This document shows positions 1 through 6,831 of a stretch of DNA of 47,741 bases, piece after piece. Below the pieces are notes generated by a model, which ran no database searches, was not told the origin of the DNA, and saw only the letters and a list, made by a program, of their open reading frames with translations. Source of the stretch: Deltaproteobacteria bacterium (lineage in GTDB: Bacteria > Myxococcota_A > Polyangia > Haliangiales > Haliangiaceae); NCBI GenBank assembly GCA_013812655.1, contig JACCTC010000391.1:1-47741 (forward strand). Reading direction: 5' to 3'. The position numbers and the translations under genes are program-made. Numbering within the stretch: the first letter of the stretch is position 1; every line of letters begins with the position of its first letter.

Positions 1-1
1 G

Positions 2-78
2 CCCACGTGGGCGCGATCGTCGCGGCGTGGCTGGAGTGCGGCGGCGACGCGATTTTTCGTGCACCCACGTGGGCGCGG
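2..78. repeat. Two copies of palindrome-based repeat CCCACGTGGGCGCG
   Basis: The 14-mer CCCACGTGGGCGCG occurs at 2-15 and again at 64-77, and each copy contains the 10-bp palindrome CCCACGTGGG. The copies are 62 bp apart, about six helical turns. No convincing gene is seen in bases 1-218, so this may be a regulatory region or the end of a gene lying to the left. A paired binding site is an inference. Confidence 0.4.
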
Positions 79-218
79 CAGCCCGGCGCCCCGGCCGAGG
101 TCCGCGAAATCAGTGGCCGGCGGCCGATTCCTCGTCGAGAAACGCCGATTTGGGATCCGAACTAGCTAGCGTGGCTGACCCGATGCAACGCAGGAGCCGC
201 GACGAGCGCGCACCACGC

Positions 219-635
219 CTACTCGTCGCTCGCGGCCTCGCCGATGACACAGAACCCATTCCCGAATGGATCGCAACAGAACGCGGCGGGCTTTGGACCC
301 TGCTCGCGGTACTCGGTCTCGATCGTTCCGCCTGCTGCTCGCACTTTTCCGAGCACATCGTCGAAGTCTTGCACGTGAAGATCGACGTGCACCGGTGTCC
401 AGTGCCGCTCGTATCGGCGCACGTCCGCGCCGGCAGGCGAGGGCTTCGTGCCCGCGGACTTCTCGTGCATGCAGACCGTCACGTTGTTGGCATCCAGGAT
501 TGCCATCGTCGAGAACGGCCGCGCGACTTCGACGAAGCCGAATACGGCCTCGTAGAACCGTAGCCCCGCCTCGAGGTCTGGCACGTCGATGCTCACGTGG
601 ACGCTGGGTCTCGTGCCGTGAACTCTCTGCTTCAT
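219..635 (-). CDS. VOC-family (glyoxalase/bleomycin-resistance fold) protein
   Basis: This 138-residue protein has the two beta-alpha-beta-beta-beta halves of a single vicinal-oxygen-chelate domain. The first half opens with SVHVSIDVPDLEAGLRFYEA. The second opens with WTPVHVDLHVQDFDDVLGKV and closes with PFGNGFCVIGE. Candidate metal ligands are the His residues that open each half and the terminal Glu. The VOC family covers glyoxalases, dioxygenases and antibiotic-binding proteins, so the substrate cannot be read from the sequence. The ATG is preceded by AGGA about ten bases upstream. It is transcribed away from the unknown gene at 773. Confidence 0.85.
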   Translation of the reverse strand: MKQRVHGTRPSVHVSIDVPDLEAGLRFYEAVFGFVEVARPFSTMAILDANNVTVCMHEKSAGTKPSPAGADVRRYERHWTPVHVDLHVQDFDDVLGKVRAAGGTIETEYREQGPKPAAFCCDPFGNGFCVIGEAASDE

Positions 636-772
636 CGGTCAACTGTCCTGGTGAGTCGGTTCAATTTCATCTCCCACGCGCCTGCGTCCACCGCGATTCT
701 ATCGTCGGGCTTTGCATGAAGGGTGTCTTCGCGAACGTCTGGACGCTGCTAAGTTAGGCTGCAGGGCGCCCG

Positions 773-1330
773 ATGGGATATCGCTGCCGGTGGCTCGCCA
801 CACGAAACCGCGATCGCGACGACGTGCTCGGTCGCTTGCGATTCAAGATCGTCGCCGAGATCGTCGAGGAGGTTTACGACCGAGGTCTGTATGCGCTCGA
901 GGTCGATGACTGGCTTGTCGTGATCGGTGACGGCTTCGACCACATGGACAAGGTGAAGCGAGCAGCCGCGGCGAAACTGTCCGACGCCGGTGAAGTTCTC
1001 TATCTCTTCACGGACGACGCGGCGATGGCGTTCGAGCTCGCCATGTTCGGCGGCGCCAGCGAGCTGTGGTCGATTGCATACGATGGTCGCGATGGGGTCA
1101 CGACACCAACCTTCGACGGTGCCGTCCCGTGGGGGGCGCGCGCGGTCCTCGCGAAGCTCGAGAAGGCGCAGGCCAGGGCAGGGGGCCCGAAGGCGGACGT
1201 CGATCACATCTACGAGCTCGCGCCGACGTGGGCGATGGGGGTCGTGGGGTTCCGTCACGACGAGACGCTGGCAAGCGGCGAACATGTTCCGGTCTGGCAG
1301 ATCGTTCCGAAGACAAGCCGTCAACGCTAG
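773..1330 (+). CDS. Hypothetical protein, 185 aa
   Basis: I do not recognise the family. The protein has no signal peptide or membrane segment and looks like a soluble alpha/beta protein. A DDWLVVIGDGFDHMDKVKRA segment is followed by LYLFTDDAAMAFELAMFGG and a C-terminal half rich in Trp and charged residues. Codon use is strongly GC3-biased, as in the neighbours, which supports real coding. The start is uncertain because the first 25 residues are Arg-rich and less typical, so a downstream start is possible. It ends 45 bases before the EamA transporter and may be co-transcribed with it. Confidence 0.6.
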   Translation: MGYRCRWLATRNRDRDDVLGRLRFKIVAEIVEEVYDRGLYALEVDDWLVVIGDGFDHMDKVKRAAAAKLSDAGEVLYLFTDDAAMAFELAMFGGASELWSIAYDGRDGVTTPTFDGAVPWGARAVLAKLEKAQARAGGPKADVDHIYELAPTWAMGVVGFRHDETLASGEHVPVWQIVPKTSRQR

Positions 1331-1375
1331 TTCCGGGCCGCTGGTTCCCGGCCGCGCCTTGGGTACAGTTCCTGC

Positions 1376-2419
1376 GTGGCTTCTCCGATCGCGGCCGGCG
1401 TCGTGCTCGCAGCTGCATCGGCAGTCGCGTTCGGCCTGACGACCCCTGCGATCGCGTGGGCGAGCCGCGATGCAGGAGCACTCACGACTGCCGCATTGCT
1501 GTACGCCGGTGCGGCGCTGGCGGCGCTCGCGATGCACTTGGGTCGGAGGTCGGCCGGAGCGCCGTTGCAGCGATCGGACATCCCTCGGATCGTGCTCGTG
1601 GCGATCGTGGGTGCCGCCGTAGCGCCCGTCTGCCTCGCCTGGGGACTCGCACGCGCGGGCGCGACGGCCGGATCGCTCGTGCTCAACTTCGAGGCGGTCC
1701 TGACGGTCCTGCTCGCCTGGTGGATCTACCGCGAGCCACTGGGTCGGCGCGTCCTCCTCGCGGTCGCGATCATGGCGGGCGCGGGCGTGATGCTCGTGCT
1801 GGATTCGTCGTCACGGTCCGAGACCGGCCTGGCCGGCGCGCTTGTCGTCACTGCAGCGACGCTCGCGTGGGCGATCGACAACACGCTGACGCGTCCACTG
1901 GCCCAGCGTGATCCGCTCCAGGTGATCGTGGCCAAGGGTGCGCTCGGTGCCACGCTGACAGCGACGATCGCGATCCTCCGTGGCGAGCCTCTGCCGAGCG
2001 TCATGACAATCGCCGTCCTCGTCGCGTGCGGGGCCACCGGTTACGGGATCAGCCTGCGCCTCTATCTCGTCGCTCAGCGGAAGATCGGCGCCGCACGAAC
2101 GGGCTCCGTGTTCGCCCTGGCTCCGTTCGTGGGGGCTGCCGTCGCCTTCGCGCTCGGCGATCGCGACGCATCACTGCTGACCGCCCTTGCGGCCGGCGGC
2201 TTTGCGGTGGGCGTTTACCTCCACGTTTCGGAGAAGCACGGGCACGAACATGCGCACGAGCCGAGCGATCACGAGCACGCTCATCGGCACGATGACGGCC
2301 ATCACGATCACGCGCATGACCCGCCTGTGATCGGCGAGCATACGCATCGCCATTCACACAGCCGGCTCGTGCACGCACACGATCACGCGCCCGATGTCCA
2401 CCACGAGCACTCCCACTAA
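1376..2419 (+). CDS. EamA/DMT-family transporter with His-rich C-terminal tail
   Basis: The first 285 residues hold about ten hydrophobic helices in two EamA repeats, as in drug/metabolite transporters. The start is GTG. Typical DMT proteins end soon after helix ten. Here a tail of about 60 residues follows, made almost entirely of His, Asp, Glu and Ala in HxH patterns (for example HGHEHAHEPSDHEHAH). Such tails bind Ni, Co, Zn or Cu in other transporters, so a metal or metal-complex substrate or a metal-sensing tail is inferred. The HupE-like pair lies convergent just downstream. Confidence 0.88.
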   Translation: MASPIAAGVVLAAASAVAFGLTTPAIAWASRDAGALTTAALLYAGAALAALAMHLGRRSAGAPLQRSDIPRIVLVAIVGAAVAPVCLAWGLARAGATAGSLVLNFEAVLTVLLAWWIYREPLGRRVLLAVAIMAGAGVMLVLDSSSRSETGLAGALVVTAATLAWAIDNTLTRPLAQRDPLQVIVAKGALGATLTATIAILRGEPLPSVMTIAVLVACGATGYGISLRLYLVAQRKIGAARTGSVFALAPFVGAAVAFALGDRDASLLTALAAGGFAVGVYLHVSEKHGHEHAHEPSDHEHAHRHDDGHHDHAHDPPVIGEHTHRHSHSRLVHAHDHAPDVHHEHSH

Positions 2420-2425
2420 CCCGAA

Positions 2426-2441
2426 GCGCTGCGATCAGCGC
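2426..2441. terminator. Hairpin between convergent genes
   Basis: A perfect stem GCGCTG-CGAT-CAGCGC lies between the ends of the EamA gene (plus) and the anchor gene (minus). There is no T-tract, so intrinsic termination is only possible; it may simply block read-through or stabilise the mRNA ends. Confidence 0.3.
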
Positions 2442-2487
2442 GCGACAGCAGTGCTGCCTGACATCGAATTTAGGCGCGCGGGGCTCG

Positions 2488-3123
2488 TCACTTGAGCACT
2501 TTAATTTCCTGGTAGTCGCCGTCCGTCTTGAGCGTCACCGTGATGACGTCCTTGGTGCGGTTGCGCCAGAACCAGCCGTGCCGTCCCTCGAAGGCGGCCA
2601 CGAGCACGCCCTCGTGAGTGGCCAGGCCCTTGCCCTTTCCGTACCCGTAGTAGGCGCCGGTCGTCGGGTGGTCGCTGTGCAGGTCGTAGTTCACCACGCC
2701 CTTGTCGGTCGCCCACGAGAATGAGACGCGTGCACCCTCGCGCATCGTCAGCTTGACCTCCTTGCCCGCGCCGGGTTTCAGCGTCACCTGGGTGATGTCA
2801 CTCGGCACCTTCGCGACGACCAGAGGGGCTTTCGCCTCCGGGGTTGCGACCGCTGCCGGCGGCGGCGGCGAAGGAGGACACGGAACGGTAGCGACCGTAG
2901 GGCGCTGTGCGGCGTCCGCTGCTTCCTTCTCGAGCGCGAGCTTGGTCTGTCCCATCTCGGTGAGCCCGAGCACGCCGCCGATGCCGGTGGGATCCACTCC
3001 GTACTCTGCGGGAAGCACGACGGTGACAAGCAGCGCGGTTGCAAAGGCTGCCGCGATCGCGGTCGACCGGAGCAACGCTCGCGTGGAGGGGAGGGCGCTG
3101 GCCGGTGGAATCTGTTCGGTCAT
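2488..3123 (-). CDS. Membrane-anchored periplasmic protein partnered with HupE/UreJ
   Basis: This 211-residue protein has one membrane helix near residues 18-38 (STAIAAAFATALLVTVVLP). A Pro/Ala-rich linker follows, then a beta-rich outer domain ending GYGKGKG, FEGRHGWFWRNRT and a short Lys-rich tail. The start ATG overlaps the TGA of the upstream HupE-like gene (ATGA), so the two are translationally coupled. Small single-helix proteins paired with HupE/UreJ proteins recur in proteobacterial metal-related loci. A role as periplasmic partner or metal delivery factor is inferred. The frame stays open far upstream of this ATG but only antisense-like sequence is there. Confidence 0.75.
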   Translation of the reverse strand: MTEQIPPASALPSTRALLRSTAIAAAFATALLVTVVLPAEYGVDPTGIGGVLGLTEMGQTKLALEKEAADAAQRPTVATVPCPPSPPPPAAVATPEAKAPLVVAKVPSDITQVTLKPGAGKEVKLTMREGARVSFSWATDKGVVNYDLHSDHPTTGAYYGYGKGKGLATHEGVLVAAFEGRHGWFWRNRTKDVITVTLKTDGDYQEIKVLK

Positions 3124-3830
3124 CTGATGAAGAGCCCCACGAGTTGATAGCCCATGAGCACGAACCCCGCGCTCATCAGCCAGACGTTGGCGGCATAGGC
3201 ATGTCGCGCGAAGCTGTGCGTGCGGCGCCAGAAACCCATCGCGATCAGGATGGTGCTCAGCGCGAGGAGTTGTCCGATCTCGACACCGACGTTGAACGCG
3301 ATGAGGTTCGGGATCAGGCCGTCGGGTGAGATCTCGAACTCGAGGATCTTCGTCGCGAGGCCAAAGCCGTGAAACAGGCCGAAGATCAGCGTCGCAACCT
3401 TCGTGTTCGGCTGGACGCCGAACCACCTCCGGAATGCGCCGAGGTTGTCGAGCGCCTTGTAGACAACAGACAGGCCGATGATCGCATCGACCAGGTACGA
3501 GCTCACGCTGACCTCGATGAGGACACCGAGCAGCAGCGTCGACGAGTGGCCGAGCGCGAACAACGTGACGTAGACGCCGATGTCCTTGAGTCGGTACAGG
3601 TAGAAGATCACGCCGAGCAAGAACAGCAGGTGGTCGTATCCGGTCACCATGTGCTTGGCACCGAGGTAAGCGAACGCGATCAAGCGGACGCCGGTGCTCT
3701 CCTGGATGTAACCCTTGTCGCCTTCGGCGACGCCGTGGGCGAGAGCGTCGATCGGCGCCCCGAGCAGGACGAGGCACCCAACCCAGAGCACCACGACAGC
3801 TCCGAGCCGGTGGCGTGCAGGGAACGTCAC
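3120..3830 (-). CDS. HupE/UreJ-family metal permease-like membrane protein
   Basis: This 236-residue protein has an N-terminal signal-like helix ending ALAHG and then six or seven helices. HupE/UreJ hallmarks are visible: HMVTGYDHLLFLLG, LFALGHSSTL and LFHGFGLATKI, with conserved His and Asp inside helices. The family includes nickel/cobalt permeases of hydrogenase and urease systems, but no hydrogenase or urease gene is in the window, so the metal is not assigned. The start is GTG, 9 bases after an inverted repeat. The downstream anchor gene overlaps by four bases. Confidence 0.85.
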   Translation of the reverse strand: MTFPARHRLGAVVVLWVGCLVLLGAPIDALAHGVAEGDKGYIQESTGVRLIAFAYLGAKHMVTGYDHLLFLLGVIFYLYRLKDIGVYVTLFALGHSSTLLLGVLIEVSVSSYLVDAIIGLSVVYKALDNLGAFRRWFGVQPNTKVATLIFGLFHGFGLATKILEFEISPDGLIPNLIAFNVGVEIGQLLALSTILIAMGFWRRTHSFARHAYAANVWLMSAGFVLMGYQLVGLFIR

Positions 3831-3838
3831 CCGTTCCG

Positions 3839-3865
3839 AGTACTATCGACGGTACTGCCTGTCAA
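3839..3865 (-). promoter_or_regulatory. Promoter/operator for the HupE-like operon
   Basis: Reading the minus strand, a perfect -35 hexamer TTGACA (3865-3860) is followed after 17 bases by a weak -10 (TACTCG), which ends 6 bases before the GTG start. The inverted repeat AGTAC-N8-GTACT (3856-3839) lies between -35 and -10 and could be a repressor site. If this -10 is right the transcript would start at or next to the GTG, giving a leaderless mRNA. No Shine-Dalgarno is evident. Confidence 0.4.
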
Positions 3866-3926
3866 TGCGCGCGGTCCGTTGGCACCTGGTCGCGCGAACA
3901 CGTGATCGCTTGGACGCTCGCGGTCG

Positions 3927-4610
3927 TTACGACGTCTTCACTCCGCCGCACGCACGATTCGCCGGTACGGACTCCGCGAGCTTCATCGGCGGTGGAAGAG
4001 CGAGCGACGTCATGATGGCTATGAACTGATCGCGCGTCTTGCCAGCAAGTCGCGGGTTGTGGCGCTTCTCCTCGCCGATCGTCGAGGTCGTTCGTCCGTT
4101 GTAGTCATGCCCCGGATAAAGCGAGGTGTCGTCGGGGAGCACGAAGAGCTCGCGGGTGATCGAGTCGTAGAGTTGACCTGGGTCGCCATTCTGAAAGTCC
4201 GCGCGACCACACCCGCGGATCAGCAGCGTGTCGCCGGTGAACACCGCACCGGGAACAAGGAGGGAGATACTGTCATCCGTGTGTCCCGGCGTTGCGAGAG
4301 CGGTGATGGACGTTGCTCCGAGCTGCAATGTTGCGCCGTGCTCGAGATGAAGGTCGACGCACGGCGCGCCCGCGGCGCTCGCGGCAGTCTTCGCGCCGGT
4401 CCGCTCGCGGATCAGGCCCGCGGCCGTAATGTGGTCGGCGTGGACGTGTGTCTCGATCACGTAGGAGAGCTCCAGCTCCAGCTCCCGAGCCAGTGCCAGA
4501 TCGCGCTCGATCTGTTCGCGGACTGGATCGATCAGCGCGGCCTCCCGACCGTCGAAGACGAGGTACGTGTACGTCGAGCTTTCCGTATCGAACAGCTGAC
4601 GGATCTGCAT
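3927..4610 (-). CDS. MBL-fold persulfide dioxygenase (ETHE1/Blh type)
   Basis: This metallo-beta-lactamase-fold protein of 227 residues matches ETHE1-like persulfide dioxygenases, which oxidise glutathione persulfide to sulfite using Fe(II). It carries the signature HVHADH, followed by ATPGHTDDS, FTGDTLLIRGCGRADF and LYPGHDYNG, covering the His/Asp metal ligands and the GCGR glutathione loop. The start at 4610 fits the family (MQIRQLFDTESSTYTYLV); a longer in-frame start at 4643 adds 11 unlikely residues. The TSUP exporter and YeeE/YedE genes next door support a role in sulfane-sulfur or sulfide handling. The C-terminal 25 residues are poorly conserved. Confidence 0.92.
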   Translation of the reverse strand: MQIRQLFDTESSTYTYLVFDGREAALIDPVREQIERDLALARELELELSYVIETHVHADHITAAGLIRERTGAKTAASAAGAPCVDLHLEHGATLQLGATSITALATPGHTDDSISLLVPGAVFTGDTLLIRGCGRADFQNGDPGQLYDSITRELFVLPDDTSLYPGHDYNGRTTSTIGEEKRHNPRLAGKTRDQFIAIMTSLALPPPMKLAESVPANRACGGVKTS

Positions 4611-4686
4611 GTGGTTGGCTGTGCATCGACGATACCACGGCATGGTGGCAGCGAATTGCGAACAGCTGACACGTCATGCGATGCGA

Positions 4687-4704
4687 TGAAACAGAATGAA
4701 ACGT
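4687..4704. promoter_or_regulatory. Direct-repeat operator candidate TGAAAC-N5-GAAACGT
   Basis: The sequence TGAAACAGAATGAAACGT holds two GAAAC units exactly 10 bp apart, about 77 bp upstream of the persulfide dioxygenase start. The same arrangement (13 of 18 bases identical) is found at 5765-5782, about 67 bp upstream of the TSUP start. Shared spacing and position suggest one regulator for the sulfur genes; the regulator is not in the window. Confidence 0.5.
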
Positions 4705-4730
4705 CCTGTTGCGTCACCGACGTTACAAAG

Positions 4731-4814
4731 CTCAGCGGCGGAGCCGGGCTCGCGGCTAGCATCTTGCGGCGCAACGGCTACCAGAACGTCAAGAAGATAG
4801 CCGACGTACAATGA
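4731..4814 (+). pseudogene. Rhodanese-like C-terminal fragment
   Basis: The last 27 codons before the TGA at 4812-4814 read LSGGAGLAASILRRNGYQNV followed by a short Lys/Asp tail. This resembles the end of a rhodanese domain (SG-x-R/G-S/A-x-x-A-A-x-x-L-x-x-x-G-[FY]-x-N-V). Upstream in the same frame the sequence is antisense to the dioxygenase and makes no sense as rhodanese. It is therefore probably a remnant of an MBL-plus-rhodanese or rhodanese gene. It is short, and chance resemblance is possible. Confidence 0.35.
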
Positions 4815-4816
4815 AA

Positions 4817-4838
4817 CACGCTCGTGTTACGAGTCGTG
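4817..4838. terminator. Hairpin downstream of the TSUP gene and rhodanese fragment
   Basis: CACGCTCG-TGTTA-CGAG(T)CGTG forms an eight-pair stem with one bulged T. It lies between the 3' end of the TSUP gene (minus) and the end of the rhodanese-like fragment (plus). There is no clear T-run on either strand. The rest of 4611-4951 holds no convincing gene. Confidence 0.35.
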
Positions 4839-4951
4839 CGCTATCCCCAGCTCGCGCATGCCGGATCGAGGTCTGCTGGGCTGGCCTTCGGGCTACGCGC
4901 CATCGCCTCTATTGTGCGCCCGTCTGCGGGGCGCCATGGCGGCCCGTGCCG

Positions 4952-5698
4952 TCAGAATACGATCTCCTGCAACAGAACGACGGCTGCGACGAGCACGACC
5001 AGGACGCCAAATACCCGACGGAGCAGGGTCGGCGCGATGCGGCCGGCAAGTCGACCGCCGATGTTCGAGCCGACGATCGCAATGCCCGTAACGCCGAGCG
5101 TGAGCGGCCAGTCGATGTTCGCGTGTCCGAAGTGGCCTGTGAAGCCTGCGATCGAGTTCATGGCGATCACGAGCAGCGACGTCGCCACTGCGCGCTCCAT
5201 CGGGATGCGACCGAACAACACGAGCGCAGGGACGATCAGAAATCCGCCACCGACGCCGATGAGCCCGGTCACCGCGCCGATCAGGAGTCCTTCGCCGAGT
5301 GCCTTGCCGAGCGCGATCCCGCGGGACGGCGGGTTCGTCGTCTCCCGTTCCGGTCGCATCATCGCCACGGCGGCCGCGACCATCGTCACGCCGAACGCGA
5401 TCATCAACACGTGCGCTGGGATGTACGCGGCGACGAGACCCGTGCCGCATGCGCCGACCATGCCCGCGACGCCGAACAGCAGCCCGGTCCGCCACATTAC
5501 CCGGCCTTCGCGTGCATGGGTGGCGAGCCCGGCGGCGCTGGTCACTCCGACGACGAACAGCGAGGCGGCGATCGCGTCCCTGGCGTCCATGCCGGCGACG
5601 TACGAAAGGATCGGAACCGTCAGGATCGAGCCACCACCTCCAAGCAGACCGAGCGAGACGCCGATCAGAATCGACAGAGCGAGCGTTGCCGCGATCAT
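4952..5698 (-). CDS. Sulfite exporter TauE/SafE (TSUP) family permease
   Basis: This 248-residue membrane protein has about eight helices and two TSUP half-repeats. The first opens with the glycine motif GVSLGLLGGGGSILTVPIL and the second with GAVTGLIGVGGGFLIVPALV. TSUP proteins export or import sulfite, thiosulfate, sulfoacetate or other small sulfur anions. Next to a persulfide dioxygenase, which releases sulfite, export of sulfite is the natural inference. The ATG at 5698 was chosen because the first membrane repeat begins there; the frame stays open for 62 non-hydrophobic residues upstream across the operator region. Confidence 0.9.
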   Translation of the reverse strand: MIAATLALSILIGVSLGLLGGGGSILTVPILSYVAGMDARDAIAASLFVVGVTSAAGLATHAREGRVMWRTGLLFGVAGMVGACGTGLVAAYIPAHVLMIAFGVTMVAAAVAMMRPERETTNPPSRGIALGKALGEGLLIGAVTGLIGVGGGFLIVPALVLFGRIPMERAVATSLLVIAMNSIAGFTGHFGHANIDWPLTLGVTGIAIVGSNIGGRLAGRIAPTLLRRVFGVLVVLVAAVVLLQEIVF

Positions 5699-5764
5699 GC
5701 TTTGACGCACTTCAAGCCGGGTGCCAGCGAGCTCACGCCGAAACCGCGACCAGTGGGAGTGAAT

Positions 5765-5804
5765 TGAAACGTTACGAAACGTGGCCGTCAGTACGGACCG
5801 TTTC
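5765..5804. promoter_or_regulatory. Divergent operator candidate with three GAAACG units
   Basis: TGAAACGTTACGAAACGT at 5765-5782 repeats the spacing seen at 4687. A third, inverted copy CGTTTC lies at 5799-5804. The site sits between the TSUP gene (minus) and the YeeE/YedE pair (plus), so one regulator could control both directions. Confidence 0.5.
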
Positions 5805-5882
5805 ACGAGGGCACGATGAGCCGGCGAAGCTGCGATTGTGAGTGCAGCGGTCCTGGCATTCGCGCTGCACGAAGAGACCGCC

Positions 5883-6296
5883 ATGGCTCATGCTTGGTGG
5901 TACGCGTTGTTCGGAGGTGCAATGATCGGCGCTGCCAGCGCGCTCTTGCTCGTGACGCACGGTCGGATCGCGGGGATCAGCAGCATCGTCGGCTCGCTGC
6001 TGAAGTCCGACACTCATGATCGGGGCTGGCGCCATGCGTTCATTGGCGGGCTCGTAGCCGCAGGTGTGCTCGGCAACATGCTCGCGCCCGCCGCGATCGG
6101 AGCGGTCACGCAGCCGATCGTCGTCGTCGCGACAGCAGGTCTACTCGTCGGCATCGGCACGAGCGTCGGTAGCGGCTGCACGAGCGGCCATGGTGTGTGT
6201 GGCCTCTCTCGTCTCTCGCCGCGGTCGCTCGTGGCTGTGCCGACGTTCATGCTCGCAGGTGCGATCACGGTCTGGATCGCAGGAGCGTTTCGATGA
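5883..6296 (+). CDS. YeeE/YedE (thiosulfate transporter-type) protein, N-terminal half
   Basis: This protein of about 137 residues has four helices and the motif GTSVGSGCTSGHGVCGLSRL near its C-terminus. That motif is diagnostic of the first half of YeeE/YedE (TsuA-like) transporters, whose conserved Cys residues relay thiosulfate. Full-length YeeE is a single chain of about 350 residues; here it is split in two, a known arrangement of two-gene YeeE/YedE systems. The ATG at 5883 (MAHAWWYALFGG) is preferred over the GTG at 5838, which would add 15 residues. The stop overlaps the next start (ATGA). Confidence 0.88.
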   Translation: MAHAWWYALFGGAMIGAASALLLVTHGRIAGISSIVGSLLKSDTHDRGWRHAFIGGLVAAGVLGNMLAPAAIGAVTQPIVVVATAGLLVGIGTSVGSGCTSGHGVCGLSRLSPRSLVAVPTFMLAGAITVWIAGAFR

Positions 6297-6787
6297 GTCG
6301 TGATGCTTGTGGCCGGCGCTGCCGGTCGATGTCGCTCGTGCTCGCTGCGATCAGCGGCGCGCTGTTCGGTGCCGGCTTATTGATCTCCGGCATGACCCAG
6401 CCAGCGCGCGTGATCGGCTTTCTCGATATCACCGGCCGGTGGGATCCGAGCCTCGCGTTCGTGATGAGCGGCGCGATCGGGGTCTACGCGTTCGCGTATC
6501 GCGCGGTGCTCGCGAGGCGCGTCGATCCGTGGTTCGACAACGCATTCGACGTGCCGAAGCGGCGCGACGTCGACCGCCGTTTGCTCGTCGGTGCAGCGAT
6601 TTTCGGTGTGGGGTGGGGGCTTGTAGGGCTGTGCCCCGGCCCAGCGATCGTGTCGTCGCCGTCCAGCACGAGCGCGCTGCTCTTCGTTGCGATGATGCTG
6701 ATCGGCATGTTCGTGGTACGCATCGCGTCGATGCGCCTCCGTTCACGATCGCATTGGTCGCAAAACAGCGCGGAAGTCGATAGCTAG
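6293..6787 (+). CDS. YeeE/YedE protein, C-terminal half (DUF6691-like)
   Basis: This 164-residue, four-helix partner of the preceding gene has the half-specific motifs GALFGAGLLISGMTQPARVI, FLDITGRWDPSLAFVMSGA and GLVGLCPGPAI, with one conserved Cys. The start ATG at 6293 overlaps the upstream TGA, so synthesis is coupled and a heteromeric channel is likely. Starting at the internal ATG at 6329 would remove 12 Arg/Cys-rich residues and cannot be excluded. The C-terminal tail of about 15 residues is polar. Confidence 0.87.
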   Translation: MSRDACGRRCRSMSLVLAAISGALFGAGLLISGMTQPARVIGFLDITGRWDPSLAFVMSGAIGVYAFAYRAVLARRVDPWFDNAFDVPKRRDVDRRLLVGAAIFGVGWGLVGLCPGPAIVSSPSSTSALLFVAMMLIGMFVVRIASMRLRSRSHWSQNSAEVDS

Positions 6788-6831
6788 CCAGGCAATCTCG
6801 CCCGCTGCGAAGTCGGAAACGCGCCTCCTGC

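Noticed and set aside
2488..3777. Single 429-residue protein on the minus strand
   Set aside because: Only the last 211 residues are protein-like. The N-terminal part is the out-of-frame reading of the HupE-like gene.
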